DNA of 64,000 nt, from the NCBI GenBank assembly GCA_033065855.1, contig JAVXUO010000144.1:1-64000 (forward strand), read 5' to 3'. A program made the translations under genes and the position numbers. The DNA comes from Escallonia rubra (Eukaryota > Streptophyta > Magnoliopsida > Escalloniales > Escalloniaceae). Of this stretch, positions 11,101 through 22,640 are shown piece by piece (within the stretch, counting starts at the first letter, position 1; the number at the start of each line of letters is the position of its first letter). Below the pieces are notes generated by a model. It did no database searches. It saw only the letters and a list, made by a program, of their open reading frames with translations, and was not told the origin of the DNA.

Positions 11101-13659
11101 TCACATAAGTGAAGACATGCCAAGTTCTCTTCTAAGACTTGTAAACCTCTTCGAATCTAAAGGTTTAGTGAAGATATTCGCTAATTGGTGATTTGTGTCC
11201 ATGAAATCTATATCACCTTTTTGCACACGATCACGGATAAAATGGTGTTTGATTTCTATGTGCTTTTTGCGTGAATGTTGGATGGTATTTTTGCTCAAGT
11301 CAATGGCACTAGTGTTATCGCATAAGATAGGTATATGATCATACTTGAGTCCAAAGTCCAAAAGGGTTTGTTTCATCCAAAGAATTTGTGCACAACAAGC
11401 ACCAACCGCCATATATTCGGCTTCGGTGGTAGAGAGTGCAACTGAGTTTTGCTTTTTGGAACTCCAAGAAACAAGAGAGTGACCTAGGAATTGGCAACCT
11501 CCACTAGTACTTTTCCGCTCGGTTTTACAACCGGCATAGTCGGCGTCGGAGTAACCAATTAGGTCAAAAAAGGATGTGTTTCTAGGAAACCATAACCCTA
11601 AATCGTGAGTGCCTTTAAGATATCTAAGGATTCTCTTGACGACAATCAAATGAGATTCCTTAGGACAAGCTTGAAATCTAGCACATAAACAAACACTAAA
11701 CATTATATCGGGTCTACTTGCGGTAAGGTAAAGGAGTGATCCGTTCATACCTCGATAGCACTTAATATCAACATCCTTACCCTTTTCATTTTTATCAAGC
11801 TTTAATGGAGAGCTCATTGGAGTGTCAAAAGCATTTGATGCTTCCATGTCAAAAGCATTTGATGCTTCCATGTCAAATCTCTTGAGTAGCTCTTTGGTGT
11901 ATTTGGCTTGGTTGATAAAGATTTCATCCTTGCTTTGTTTGATTTGCAATCCAAGGAAGAAGGTGAGTTCTCCCATCATGCTCATTTCAAACTCCTTACT
12001 CATACAAGAAGCAAAAACTTCGCACAAGGATCCATTCGCAGCACCAAATATAATATCATCAACATAAATTTTCACTAACAATAAGTCATTGCCCTTAGAT
12101 TTTATAAAAAGAGTGGTGTCAAGTTTTCCTCTTGAAAACCCATTTTCTAAAAGAAAACTACTAAGCCTTTCATACAAAGCTCTAGGAGCTTGTTTTAAAC
12201 CATAAAGAGCTTTACTAAGCTTGAAAACATGGTTTTGAAAAATTTTCATGTTCAAAGCCGGGAGGTTGAGCCACATAAACCTCATTCGAAATAAAACCAT
12301 TTAGAAAAGCACTCTTGACATCCATTTGAAAGAGTTTAAACTCTCTATAGCAAGCAAAAGCTAATAGCATCTAATAGATTCAAGTCTAGCTACCGGTGCA
12401 TAAGTCTCATCAAAATCAATTCCTTCATCTTGGTTATAACCTTGGGCCACTAATCTAGCCTTGTTTCTAACCACGACTCCGGATTCATCAAGTTTGTTTC
12501 TAAAAATCCATTTTGTGCCTATAATCCTAAAGTTTTGAGGTTTAGGCACAAGGGTCCAAACTTGATTTCTTTCAAATTGAACTAGCTCTTCTTGCATAGC
12601 AAGCATCCAAGATTCATGATGTAGAGCTTCGGAGAAGTTCTTCGGTTCAATTTGGGAAAGAAACGCTATATTAACATGTTGTTGAAGAGAGCGTCGAGTT
12701 CTTACCCCACTCGAAGGATTACCTAAGATTTGATCGCTTGGATGATCCTTTTTGTAAGTCCAATCTTTTGGTAATGCTTGAGCGTTGTCCATGTTTGAGG
12801 CGTCATTAAGTTCTTCCTCGTTTCCCCTTTGATAGCTTGATTGTTGCTCCCCTAGATCAATTTCTTTGGGTTGCCTTGTAGTGGTTCACTTATGTCCAAA
12901 GTTCTCATGTCATTGTCCATATCATCTACATTAACAATGTTAGTCTTCCGAAGAAAAGGATTAGTCTCATCAAAAGTAACATTAATGGATTCTTCAACAA
13001 CCCAAGTACTTTTATTATAAACTCTATATGCCATACTATTATTAGAGTAACCAAGAAAAATACCCTCATATGTTTTGGAATCAAATTTGCTAAGGTGATC
13101 CTTAGTATTTAAAACAAAGCATTTGCAACCAAAGACTCTAAAAAAGCTCACCTTAGGTTTCTTATCATTAAAAAGCTCATAAGGGGTTTTTAACAAAAAA
13201 TTTCGCAAGATAACTCTATTAAGAACAAAACAAGCACAATTGACCGCTTCCGCCCAAAAGTACCTTAAGTAAACCATAGTTGTTAAGCATTGTTCTTGTC
13301 GCTTCTTGCAAAGACCTATTCTTTCTTTCGGCAACACCATTTTGTTGAGGAGTTTTAGGAGCCGAAAAATTATGTGATATACCAAAGTCATCACACGAGG
13401 CTCATATTTTTGAATTTTCAAATTCTCTACCATGATCACTTCGAATGTTGGTTATCAAATATCCTTTTTGATTTTGAACACGTTTTGCAAATGAAGTGAA
13501 CACATTTAGATATTCATCTTTGGTAGCCAAAAATAAAGTCCAAGTATAGTGAGAATAGTCATCAACAATAACAAAACAATATGATTTACAACCAAGACTA
13601 GTAGTAGAGATTGGTCCAAACAAATCCATGTGAAGTAATTTTTTTTTTTTTCTAAGCAA
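11101..13659 (-). pseudogene. Copia pol: integrase core, reverse transcriptase and RNase H, broken
   Basis: Read on the minus strand, the pieces are 13659-13402 (integrase, HMDLFGPIST and the metal-site stretch VDDYSHYTW), 13439-12852 (integrase C-terminal part with VFGCKCFVLN and EGIFLGYS), 12792-12361 (RT start, [17 protein letters not shown]) and 12300-11101 (RT with YGLKQAPRA, the catalytic YVDDIIFG, and RNase H with STTEAEYM, LCDNTSAI, ending in IFTKPLD). At least three frame breaks separate the pieces. An 8-residue block (FDMEASNA) is tandemly duplicated at about 11823-11870. The RT motif normally ending AWYERL reads ALYERL. The domain assignment is firm; the copy cannot encode one polyprotein. 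Confidence 0.93.
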
Positions 13660-16600
13660 GACTTATGATAACAGGACTTCAAAAAAAGGTACAGGGAGAA
13701 GAAAACTAGTTCCCATCATCATCCATTAACAAAAAGGGGAATTGGATGAGGTGGGAACTAGGCCAAAAACTCGTTTACATCAGCCCATCTGGCTAGATTA
13801 TGCGCTAACCTATTAGCAAATCTACTAACTTTTAAGAACGTCCAACAATTGAATCTTTTGAGCATGTCCTTGGATTCCTCCACCACTGCAAAGCAAGACC
13901 AACTTGGTGTTGAATCGCAATTGTTCATCCACTCCACAATCACTGAAGCATCGCCTTCAAACACCACATTCAAGCACTTCATCCTTGTAGCCAGTTTGAT
14001 CGCAAGGAGAGCTGATGTTGCTTCTGCCATTTCCGCATTCATTGGAGGGGACGCTTGAGCTTGGGCAGCTACAATCAATCCATCATGGTTTCTGATGATC
14101 GCCGCTTGGATGGTTTTATCCATTCTGATAGCTGCGTCAAAGTTTACTCGGAACCAATTTTTTGGAATCGAAGGGCTGGACTGCAATGAGTTGGGTGGTG
14201 ATGGTTTGGGAAGAAGAGCTAGCAAACTACTACTGAAAGCTATTTTCACTTGTTTGATGACTTGTTCCAGTGATGGTTCAATATTCAGAAAGACCTTGCG
14301 ATTGCGAGTCCACCAAAGATGATCGATAAGAGTGCAGGCAAAAAGGGTGTATTGGTGCTTTGTGTGATTATCACTGAAGATTGGTAACATTGGGTTGATT
14401 ATGAATTCCAGCCAAAAAGGAATCTTTGATATGACTTGAGCAGAGGATGGAGCAGTAATAGGGGGAGGCCGAAAAGAGTCATGAGACGCTAGCAAAATAG
14501 CTCGGGAAAAGGGAGCTGAGATGAACAGATGGACTGGAGATTCAAACTCAGAAGAACATAAGGGACAAGAGGTGTCCATACCTGGATTGAAAATTTGAAT
14601 TTTGAGGCGAACTGGTAATATGTCCCAAGCAATTTTCCAGACCAGCAATTTGTGTCGTTCCCGTAATTTCGCTTTCCACAGCAACTTCTAAAAATGCAGG
14701 GAATCAGAGTGATGAGACCGGAACCTTTTTTCATTTTCCTATAGACAAGCTGCTTTAGAAGAGAACTTCCCAGATTTGGATGGGATCCAGGCTAAGAAAT
14801 CCTGGGGATTAGATAAAGAGATTCTAATATTAAGAATTTCCTTGATGACGGAATCCGGGAAGAAGCGATTCAATTGCAGCCTATTCCATGTGCCGGTATG
14901 ATGATCGATAAGGTCCGAAACCCTTGAGTTGTGCTGATTGAAGGCTGGAGAAACTGGAGCTTTGAATCCTTGCAAAGTAGGGATCCATGGATCATTTCGG
15001 AAGTCAATAGATGTACCATTGCCCACGATGAAACAGGCACCTTTCTGTATTGTTTTTTGGCTAGACATGATTCCTTTCCATAACCAAGAGGCTCCTCTAG
15101 GCGGCGAATGGTCCAGGAAGGAGGATTTTTTGAGATACTTTGCTGCCATCATCCGAACCCACATTTTCCCAGGGCAATTGAGCACTGTCCATCCAAGCTT
15201 AGCGATTAAAGCTTTGTTAACCTCTCTCATTAGTTTGAAGCCCAATCCACCACAATGTTTGGGAGTACAGATAGAACACCAAGCCTTTGGACAGTAGGAG
15301 TGCTGGGCGGACTCTTTGTGTCCCCACCAAAATCGCCTTATAGCACTATCAATGTTATAACAAACAGCTGTAGGAAGAACGAAGGTAGACATTGTGTAAG
15401 TTGGAATAGCCAAAGCCACAGCTTTAATTAATGTACTCCTACCCGCCTGGGATAGACACTTTGCCTTCCAACCACTGAGCCTATGGTTAACTCTTTCCGC
15501 AATAGATTTGAACAAACCCACTTTGTTATGATTGGTGAAAATAGGAAGCCCCAAATACTTATCATTTTGGGGGGCTTGTTTCAGCTCCAACTGTGCACAA
15601 AGATCCCGGCGTTGATTAGAAGCCATGTTCTTGCTAAAGAAGACACGAGATTTGCTTCGGTTAATTTTCTGACCAGACCAAGCTTCATATTTACAGAGGC
15701 ATCTGAGCATCGCATCTGCTTCATATTCATTTGCCCTGCAAAATAGGATAATGTCGTCAACGAATTGAAGGTGATTTCTGTGGGGGCTTCCACGACTAGC
15801 TCGAATGCCATGAACATGGCCTTGTTGCTCCTCTCGAAGAATCAATCGTGTTAAGACTTCCGCACCTAGAATGAATAGGAACGGGGACAGAGGGTCTCCT
15901 TGCCGAAGGCCTCGGGACGGATGAAAGTAACCATGAGGGGATCCATTAATAAGCGTCGAGAAGGATACTGTGCTTATACATTGATTGACCCATTCTATCC
16001 ACCGGCTATCAAAGCCAAAGTTGATCAGGACCGCAAGTATACAGCCCCATTCCATCTTGTCGTATGCCTTTTCCATGTCGAGTTTGATTGCCATTAGTCC
16101 GCTCTTCCCTTTCTTGTGTCTCATGGTATGCCACAGTTCTTGGACCATGATGCTGTTGTCACTTATCATACAATTCGGCACAAAGGCTGCTTGGAGGGGC
16201 GATATTAACTTGTTTAGAACAGATTGCAGACGAGACGCCAATATTTTGGAAATGAGCTTGTAATTAGTATTGCACAAACTAATCGGACGGAAGTGGTTAA
16301 CAGAAGAAGGATTTTCTAGCTTAGGAATGAGAGCAATATGCGTGTGGTTCTGTTCCTTGAGAAGATGACGACCAGTGAAGAAGGATTTTACACTATTGAT
16401 CACATCAGACTTCGTAGTACGCCAATAGAATTTATAGAAAATGGATGTCATACCGTCTGGCCCCGGAGCTTTATAATTGCCCAGATTTTTTAGAATCAAA
16501 CCAATTTCAGAGTCGGAAGGAGTTGCACATAACATCTCATGATCCGCTTCCGAGAGTACAGGCTGAAAAAGATTCTCCAGATCGAGAGGGAAATACGGAT

Positions 16601-17210
16601 TGGAACTCGTGGAAACAGAGAGAAAATGTTCATTGAAGCAGTTACCAATCTGCTTCGGTCCTTTAATCCAGACGCCCTCATTGTTTTTGATACAATCAAG
16701 CGCATTTCGTCGCCTTCTGACTATAGTAGTCAGATGGAAGAATCTAGTATTGCGATCACCTTCTAAGATCTTCTGAAATCTGGATTTTTCCATCCAAAGC
16801 AATTCCTCCTTCTTCAATTCTTCATCCATTGACATCTGCAAGTTAGCTTCACGGGCTAGGTTGGAATGATTTGGCTCTTCTTTTTGGACCTTATCAATAG
16901 CCTCAGACAGTGCTTTAATATTTGCTTGGACATTACCAAAATGGGAAGAGTTCCAAGCCTTAAGAGCACGCCGGACATTTTTGAGTTTTTGGCACAGTAT
17001 GAATTGAGGAGAGCCTCGGACATGAATCCTCCAAGCCTGATCCACAACGTAATGACTAGTGTGATCTCTAGTCCATCAGGCCAGAAATTTGAAAGGTTTG
17101 GGGAACTGGGGAGTAAGTTCAATGGTGCTAAGAACAAGAGTACTACGATCTGATTGGTGGGCCGGCAAATGATGAATAGAGGCGTTGGGGAAGAGAAGAC
17201 GCCAAGCCAT
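13639..17210 (-). mobile_element. 5'-truncated L1-type LINE inserted in the Copia integrase region
   Basis: On the minus strand the insert begins near 17208, where Copia sequence (ending in HKPKK) switches to the end of a LINE endonuclease domain. It ends at an A-tract (T-run at 13639-13651), after which Copia resumes with LLHMDLFGP. The missing 5' part (ORF1 and most of the endonuclease) is the usual result of incomplete target-primed reverse transcription. A clean target duplication could not be fixed; the candidates are short A-rich strings at both junctions. Plain rejoining of the two Copia halves would shift the frame, so some target bases were probably lost. Confidence 0.9.
13758..17205 (-). 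pseudogene. LINE ORF2 remnant: endonuclease tail, non-LTR RT, zinc finger and RNase H
   Basis: The frame opens inside the endonuclease C-terminus (ASIHHLPAHQSDRSTLVL) and meets an in-frame TGA at 17076-17078. It then runs 768 codons through the non-LTR reverse transcriptase: APGPDGMTSIFYKFYW, ALIPKLENP, FRPISLCN, GLRQGDPLSPFLF and the catalytic FVDDIILFC. It stops at 14739. After a frame break it resumes at 14684 with the zf-RVT domain (HKLLVWKIAWDILPVRLKI, then CPLC) and an RNase H-like domain (FRVNFDAAI...FEGDASVIVEW) to 13758. Two breaks make it non-functional as it stands. The FxDD box and C-terminal RNase H are typical of plant L1-clade LINEs. Confidence 0.92.
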
Positions 17211-17800
17211 TTTCTTCGGTTTGTGAGCGACTTTCTTTTGCTTACCCATTTGACAAGCATCACATACTTTATCTTTCTCAAACTTGATCTTCAGGAGACC
17301 CCTCACGAGTTCTTTGCTTGAAATATCCTTCAAATGCTCTATGTGCATGTGACCAAGTCTTCGATTCCAAAACCAAGACGTTTCACTAATCACACTAAGA
17401 CACTTGACATCTTGGTTAGCTAAATCATTTAATTGAATGGAGTAAACATTATTATCTCTACTACCTACCAAAATAGTTTCATTGTTCTTCAAGGATAGTA
17501 TAGTGCAATGAGAAGCCTCAAAGATAACTTTAAACAATTTATCACTAAATTGACTAATACTTAGCAAATTATGCTTTAATCCTTCAACATATAACACATT
17601 CTCAATTGAATGTGGTTCCTTACCAATAGTTCCTTTACCTTTGATTTTTCCTTGAGAATTGTCACCAAATGTCACATTTCCTCCTTCTTTAAGATCAATC
17701 GAGGTGAAAAGAGATATGTTGCCGGTCATATGTCTTGAGCATCCACTATCAAGAATCCACTTCTTGCTACTAGATTTTGCTTTGAGACATACCTATAAAC
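17208..17800 (-). pseudogene. Copia protease and gag-pre-integrase segment
   Basis: The minus-strand frame contains the retroviral-type aspartic protease motif LDSGCSRHMTG (near 17730) and then GLKHNLLSISQ. It continues with the gag-pre-integrase box (WFWNRRLGHMH) and the start of the integrase zinc-binding region (VCDACQMGKQKK). It then runs straight into LINE-derived residues at about 17208, making a chimeric frame that ends at 17076. It follows gag after a frame change near 17806. Confidence 0.9.
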
Positions 17801-17805
17801 ACAAA

Positions 17806-19581
17806 TCAAGTAGTGACTTTTGGTACCCAAATTTTCTTGGGTCTTTGGGTGTTAGTCTTGCATTTGTATTCTTGACCTTTCATCTTCCACATTTGCTTTC
17901 GACCTCTAACAAGAAGAATTCTACAGGGACAATGATTAATCGTATGTCCTTTCTTGTTGCACCAACCGCAATGTGTAAAAGGCGTGCAATAGTTCTTTGG
18001 TCGTTTTGTATGAATATTCAACCTAGCTTGTTGTTGCAAAATTTCAAGAGGCATCGCCATGGGATCTAATCCAAGACCACCTTTGTTTAGGCCAATTCTT
18101 TGGCGTCCAAGCATGACATCCAAATTGTTTTGACCATCAACAAATTTTTCAAGACATTTTTTCAAATCACAAATCTCAACTTTTAAATCTTCATTTTGTT
18201 TTTCTAAAGCCAATGTTTTGGAAGAGATTTGCTTTGAGCTAGGAGTGTTAACAAATAATTCAACCAAATCGTTATTCACATATTTCACATATAAATGGTT
18301 GGAGATGCATTCATTCTTGGCATGCAACTTATTATTTTCCATTATCAACTTCTCAATTTTCTTATTAGCTTCAAGGAATTTCTTAGACAAAATAATATTT
18401 TTCTTGAAAATTTTCTTGGATTCCTCATATAAGCTATCATAAGCATCTTCAAAGCTTTCATTATCACTATCACTACCGGAAGAAGAGCTTACCTCATCAT
18501 TTGCCATGAAGCATACATTTGCTTGATCATTCTTCTCATTGTCTTCATCACTTGAATCAAAGTCACTCCATGTTGGAGTATGTTCGGCATTCATTGCTCT
18601 TTCCTTCTCCTTGTTCTCTTTCTTAGAGAATTGTCTTCTTTTAGCTCTTTTCCATACATCTCTTCTTTCCTTCTTCTCCTTTTTGTAGATAGGACAATCC
18701 ATCTTCATGTGTCCCGACTTGTGGCATTTGTAGCAAAGCTTCTCTTCGTTGCTAGCATTTTGTTGCCTTCTCCCATCATTCCTTCTAAATCTTAAGAACT
18801 TCTTGAAGTTCTTTGCAACTATTGTAATGTCCTCTTCATCAAATTCTTCATCATCATCACTTGACTCAAGGTTTAAAGATGAAGCTTTAAGAGCAATTGA
18901 TGTAGGCTTCTTCTTGACGTCCTCTTGATCAAAGGTCTTGAGTTGCATTTCGTACGTCAAAAGTGAGCGCGTCAATTCATCAAGAGGAAATATATTAAAA
19001 TTCTTTGATTCTTGGATGGCGGTGATCTTTGCATCCTAAGCTCTTGGTAAGGACCTAATCACTTTTCTTACTAGATCACCATTAGTGAATTCCTTACCCA
19101 ATTGCTTCAAAGGGTTCAGAATGTTAATAAAACGAGTATTCATATCCGTAACGAATTCATTTGAAAGCATATGGAATAACTCATAATCTCTAAACAATAA
19201 GTTCATCTTGGAATCTCTAAGAAGAGAAGTCCCTTCATGAGTGACTTGAAGAGTATCCCAAATACTCTTAGTGGAATTACACATAATGACTCTATTGAGT
19301 TCATTAGTGTCTAAAGCACACACAAGACAATTTTTCGCTCTAGCATTCATACAAATCATCTTCTTATCATGATCACTATACTCCGATTTGGATTTAGGCT
19401 CTTCAACCTTGTCAACCACCTTTATCGGAACGAATGGGCCATTCTCAACAATATCCCACATCTCATAGTCTTGAGATTCTAAATAGATTTTCATCTTAAC
19501 TTTCCACACACTATAATTGGTCCCATTAAACAATGGAGGCCTAGTGGTAGAACTACCCTCCATACCCCCAACATAAGTCAT
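17806..19581 (-). pseudogene. Copia gag with two zinc knuckles and one in-frame stop
   Basis: The N-terminal half (19581-19039) is a UBN2-type gag domain (RPPLFNGTNYSVWKVKMK, then DYEMWDIVENGPF). A single TAG at 19036-19038 interrupts it, and the same frame then continues to 17806. Downstream are an acidic stretch, the CCHC knuckle CYKCHKSGHMKMDCP, a coiled-coil-like region (residues with KKIEKLIMENNK) and a second CCHC knuckle CGWCNKKGHTINHC. Gag packages the RNA into virus-like particles. The stop is probably a point mutation of a Trp codon, as the surrounding frame is otherwise open. Confidence 0.9.
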
Positions 19582-19620
19582 GATTGATTAACTCTCTTGG
19601 CGTTACCCAATATAACAAGA

Positions 19621-19640
19621 GCCGAGGCTCTGATACCACT
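19621..19640 (-). other. Primer binding site (tRNA-Met type)
   Basis: The minus strand reads TGGTATCAGAGCCTCGGC just after the 5' LTR end. It matches the 3' end complement of plant initiator or elongator tRNA-Met, as used by most plant Copia elements. Confidence 0.9.
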
Positions 19641-20346
19641 TGAAACCAAAAAGATAACCCTATAGGGGGGGGGGGTGAATAGAGTTTTAAGACTACTTTA
19701 AAAATTAACAAGTAGATACTTCAAACTTAGAGAGGATAAGAATAACACTTGAAAAGCTACAACCAACAAACCTCAAACACAATATCTCAAGTAAGCAAAC
19801 TAGCCAATCTCAACATAAATGTAAAACGATAAAGTAAAGAGAGAAGGGTTTAGAGATACTTGACAAGGAGATTTAAATGGTTCGGCTTGATATACCCTCA
19901 AGCCTACGTCCACCCCTTCAAGGAAGTCCCTTGAAAGGCCCTAGAATCCACTAGTATGATCTTCCTTACGGGTCAAGATCGAACCTCTTAGAATCCCTTG
20001 ATGCTATGCCCACATCAAGAACAAGCTTTGACAATCCCAAAGCTCCAAAGCTTGACAACCCCAAGCTTTGATACAAGAACCTTTAGATGAAGAATTGTGT
20101 ACAAGATTTCACTCTCAATAAGTAGATGAGTACAAGTTTAAGCACTAGAACAAGAGAGATGAGTGTATGATGACTTTATGAAAGTGTATATCTCTCAAGT
20201 GTAAGCTCACAATAAATGCTCTCTTGAAATGGACGAGAAAATAATGAAAACCAAGAGAGATTGAACAATTGCTTTGATGTTTGAGAATATGAAAGATAAG
20301 AGAGCTTTGAATGCAATTGATGAATCAAAACTAAGCCCAAGATGAG

Positions 20347-20354
20347 TATTTATA
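20347..20354 (-). promoter_or_regulatory. Probable TATA box of the Copia LTR promoter
   Basis: CTCTATAAATACTC on the minus strand, just downstream of the GTCGAC palindrome array, in the position expected of a U3 core promoter. Confidence 0.7.
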
Positions 20355-20416
20355 GAGTTGGGAATTAATATGACCGTTTGGAGTTAGGTAGGGCATTTAT
20401 TGCGCCAAACGGTAAA

Positions 20417-20632
20417 TACAGTCGACTGTAATGCACCATTGCAGTCGACTGTAATCCCAAAGTAGCCGTTGGAAATTCAAATTTCTAACTTACAGTCGAC
20501 TGTAATCCAAATGCAGTCGACTGTAATAGGCTACTGGAAGTATTGCAGTCGACTGCATTCCAATGCAGTCGACTGTAATACCTCACTGCCCAACTTGCAG
20601 TCGACTGCAATCCAATGCAGTCGACTGCATTC
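20417..20632. repeat. Array of eight TRCAGTCGACTGYA palindromes in U3
   Basis: Eight copies of a 14-bp palindrome with core AGTCGACT lie within about 215 bp, each followed by A(A/T)T-C. All eight cores are intact. The array lies about 60-280 bp upstream of the TATA box on the minus strand, where an enhancer would be. Confidence 0.9.
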
Positions 20633-20976
20633 CAGAAAATGCAGTTTCCTAGTTTTTAAAGAATGAAAATTTTTTATGCATGCAAGGGAAACCTATGGGC
20701 AAGTTCTAGGTATACAGTCATCGTAACGATCATCTCTCTATGTCTAGTTTACAAAGAAGGAAATAAAAGCATGAAAAATTCAATCGACGAATTCCTTCTT
20801 TGATGCGTTCCGTTGAGAGTCTTTGACCGTGTTGCTCGTCTAATAGTCCGTTTGCATGAGTATGAGATTGTTCCTATTGCTTCATCAACTCAATGCATGT
20901 TAGACAACATAAACATCAATGTTGGTTATCATCAAAACCAAATATAATCCTAGGTTAAATAACCGTAGGGTTAACA

Positions 20977-21960
20977 TTTAGTAATATTAATGTGTTTAAC
21001 ATTAGTTTTTATAACTCTTATTATATTAAAAACACAATGCAATAAGGTGTCATGATTGTATTTCTCGCCTCAGTTATTAATTATTATAGTTCAGGATCCC
21101 GAGTCAAGCTCGAGTAAGTTTATAAAATATTTTAAAAAGTTACAAAAAGTGTATCAATGAATACCACATTTTAAGAAACAAAAAGAGATTTATATCTTAT
21201 GGGAAAAAAATATACTTCTGTTAAAACTATAATTGCAGTTAATAAGAAATTTTTAATACTTTATTTGTAACAGTTTTAAGTAACTTGTCAAGACTATATT
21301 ATTATTAAGTTCTTTTAGTGGCCCAATTTGATTCATTTAATAACCAAGTCTACTAGCTTGAAAAGTTAGGTTAAGAATACTCTGCAAAATTATTTAGACA
21401 TAAAAATTAGGATTGTATCAAAATTTAAATTAATTATTCGATCACTTTTTTATTTTATATCTCATAAGTTATTTTTTGGGTCAATGGATTTTAATTTTCA
21501 TATTAGAAAACACTTTCAAGAACATAATTGTCAAAACAAAGTCTTAATAGATTAGTTTATTAGAATTGATTTTTAAATTAATTTTTTTCTTCTAATTCGA
21601 AAGTATTATTTTCGTTTTTTATATATATGAGTTTTTATATTCATATTAGAGAGTAGTTTTGAAGATACAATAGTGAATATTAAGTCCTAATAAGTTAGTA
21701 TAATGATAATGTTGAGTTTGAGAATGATTAGAATTAGTTTTTGCATTTTAAGGACATAATTGTCAAAAAGAAGTCTTAATAGATTAGTATATTGATTATG
21801 CTTAATTTTAGAATGATTAGAGTTAGTTTTAAATTAAATAAGACTTACTAATATACAAAATAATTAATCTGGTGACGTGTCATATAAAAAAACGATGATG
21901 TGTCGCGCAAAGAAGTTATCAATGTCCTTCTCGCTTCGCTTATTATATATTATATAGATT
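20977..21960. other. AT-rich intergenic DNA, nothing recognised
   Basis: Simple AT-rich sequence with internal similarity (the phrase GTCTTAATAGATTAGT recurs near 21541 and 21772). No protein-like frame. Confidence 0.5.
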
Positions 21961-21964
21961 TATC

Positions 21965-22640
21965 AACTAAGTATCCAACTTGATATGAAACCTTAACCAT
22001 GGTCACCCTAATAAAATACAAACATTCATATTCATATTTTCAGAAAATGTTTGAAGATCTTTCCCACCATGTTTCAAGTAATAATATATTTTCATTCCTC
22101 ATCATTCTGATTCTTATTTTTCTCCTTCCCCTCCCCTCATTTCTTTTTCATTTTCATGAGAAGTCACTCACCGCTTCCATCTACACTTACTAAACATCTT
22201 GAATAAAATATAATGTTTCAGAATTAAAAAAAAAGTCCAAGTCAGTTCTTCCATGAGTTTGAAAAGAATACTTGCTTCCTTGTCCATTTTCTTGTGTCAT
22301 GGGAACTGTAGAATTCTATCTAGTCTTGATTTGTCCTCCGTGGTTTTGATCCAAATTGTACGACGCATAACATCAATTTTCGTCCAGTGAGCAGGAAGGC
22401 CTGTTTTCTGGTGGGTTGTTGAATGAGAGAGGTTGCTTCCTTCTTGGGATTCTTTGAAGATCCAATAAGAGGTAGACTCCATATAGAAAAGATGAGAATA
22501 AGAAAGATGAGGATTGAAAATATATTAATGGTTGAAAATGGAATGCGGGATCTTCATAAATTTTGATAAAAATTTGAATTTCAAATTTTGGGTTTCACTA
22601 AGTCGATCATGGTTAAGGTTTGCAAGTTGGATACTGTACA
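21965..22640. repeat. Degenerate inverted repeat, arms about 200 bp
   Basis: The arm at 21965-22165 resembles the reverse complement of about 22440-22640. Both contain, in the same order, GTATCCAACTTG, AAACCTTAACCATG, GAAGATC, TAATATATTTTC and CCTCATC. The right arm is part of the duplicated segment; the left arm lies outside it. Confidence 0.6.
22297..22482 (-). CDS. Hypothetical short frame in copy A, unidentified
   Basis: A 61-residue minus-strand frame starts MESTSYWIFKESQEGS and ends RLDRILQFP. The homologous stretch in copy B (37800-37620) keeps most residues, but its start codon is GTG and an in-frame TAG cuts it after RRTI. I recognise no domain. It may be the first exon of a lost gene or pure chance. 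Both are part of the duplicated segment. Confidence 0.25.
   Translation of the reverse strand: MESTSYWIFKESQEGSNLSHSTTHQKTGLPAHWTKIDVMRRTIWIKTTEDKSRLDRILQFP

Larger units (their letters stand above)
9944..20976 (-). mobile_element. Ty1/Copia LTR retrotransposon, interrupted by a CACTA element and a LINE
   Basis: This is a minus-strand element with every structural landmark: 5' LTR (19641-20976), a tRNA-Met-type PBS, gag with zinc knuckles, an aspartic protease motif DSG, gag-pre-integrase, integrase, RT with YVDDIIFG, RNase H, PPT and 3' LTR (9944-10512, cut by the CACTA insertion; the remainder should lie left of the window). The domain order PR-INT-RT-RH is that of Copia. All coding parts carry stops or frame breaks, so the copy is not autonomous. 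The right flank 20977-20981 (TTTAG) is one candidate target duplication; its partner lies outside. By eye, the shared ~570 bp of the LTRs differ by about a dozen substitutions and one 26-bp indel, so the insertion is not brand new. Confidence 0.95.
19641..20976 (-). repeat. 5' LTR of the Copia element (1336 bp)
   Basis: It starts TGTTAACCC at 20976 and ends TTTCA at 19641, next to the PBS. It contains the complete sequence corresponding to the truncated 3' LTR. A TATA box lies at 20347-20354, so U3 is about 620 bp. An unusual poly-G run (GGGGGGGGGGG on the plus strand) sits near 19664-19674. Confidence 0.92.

Noticed and set aside
14938-16766. Plus-strand frames opposite the LINE reverse transcriptase
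   Set aside because: They are antisense shadows of the ORF2 frame.
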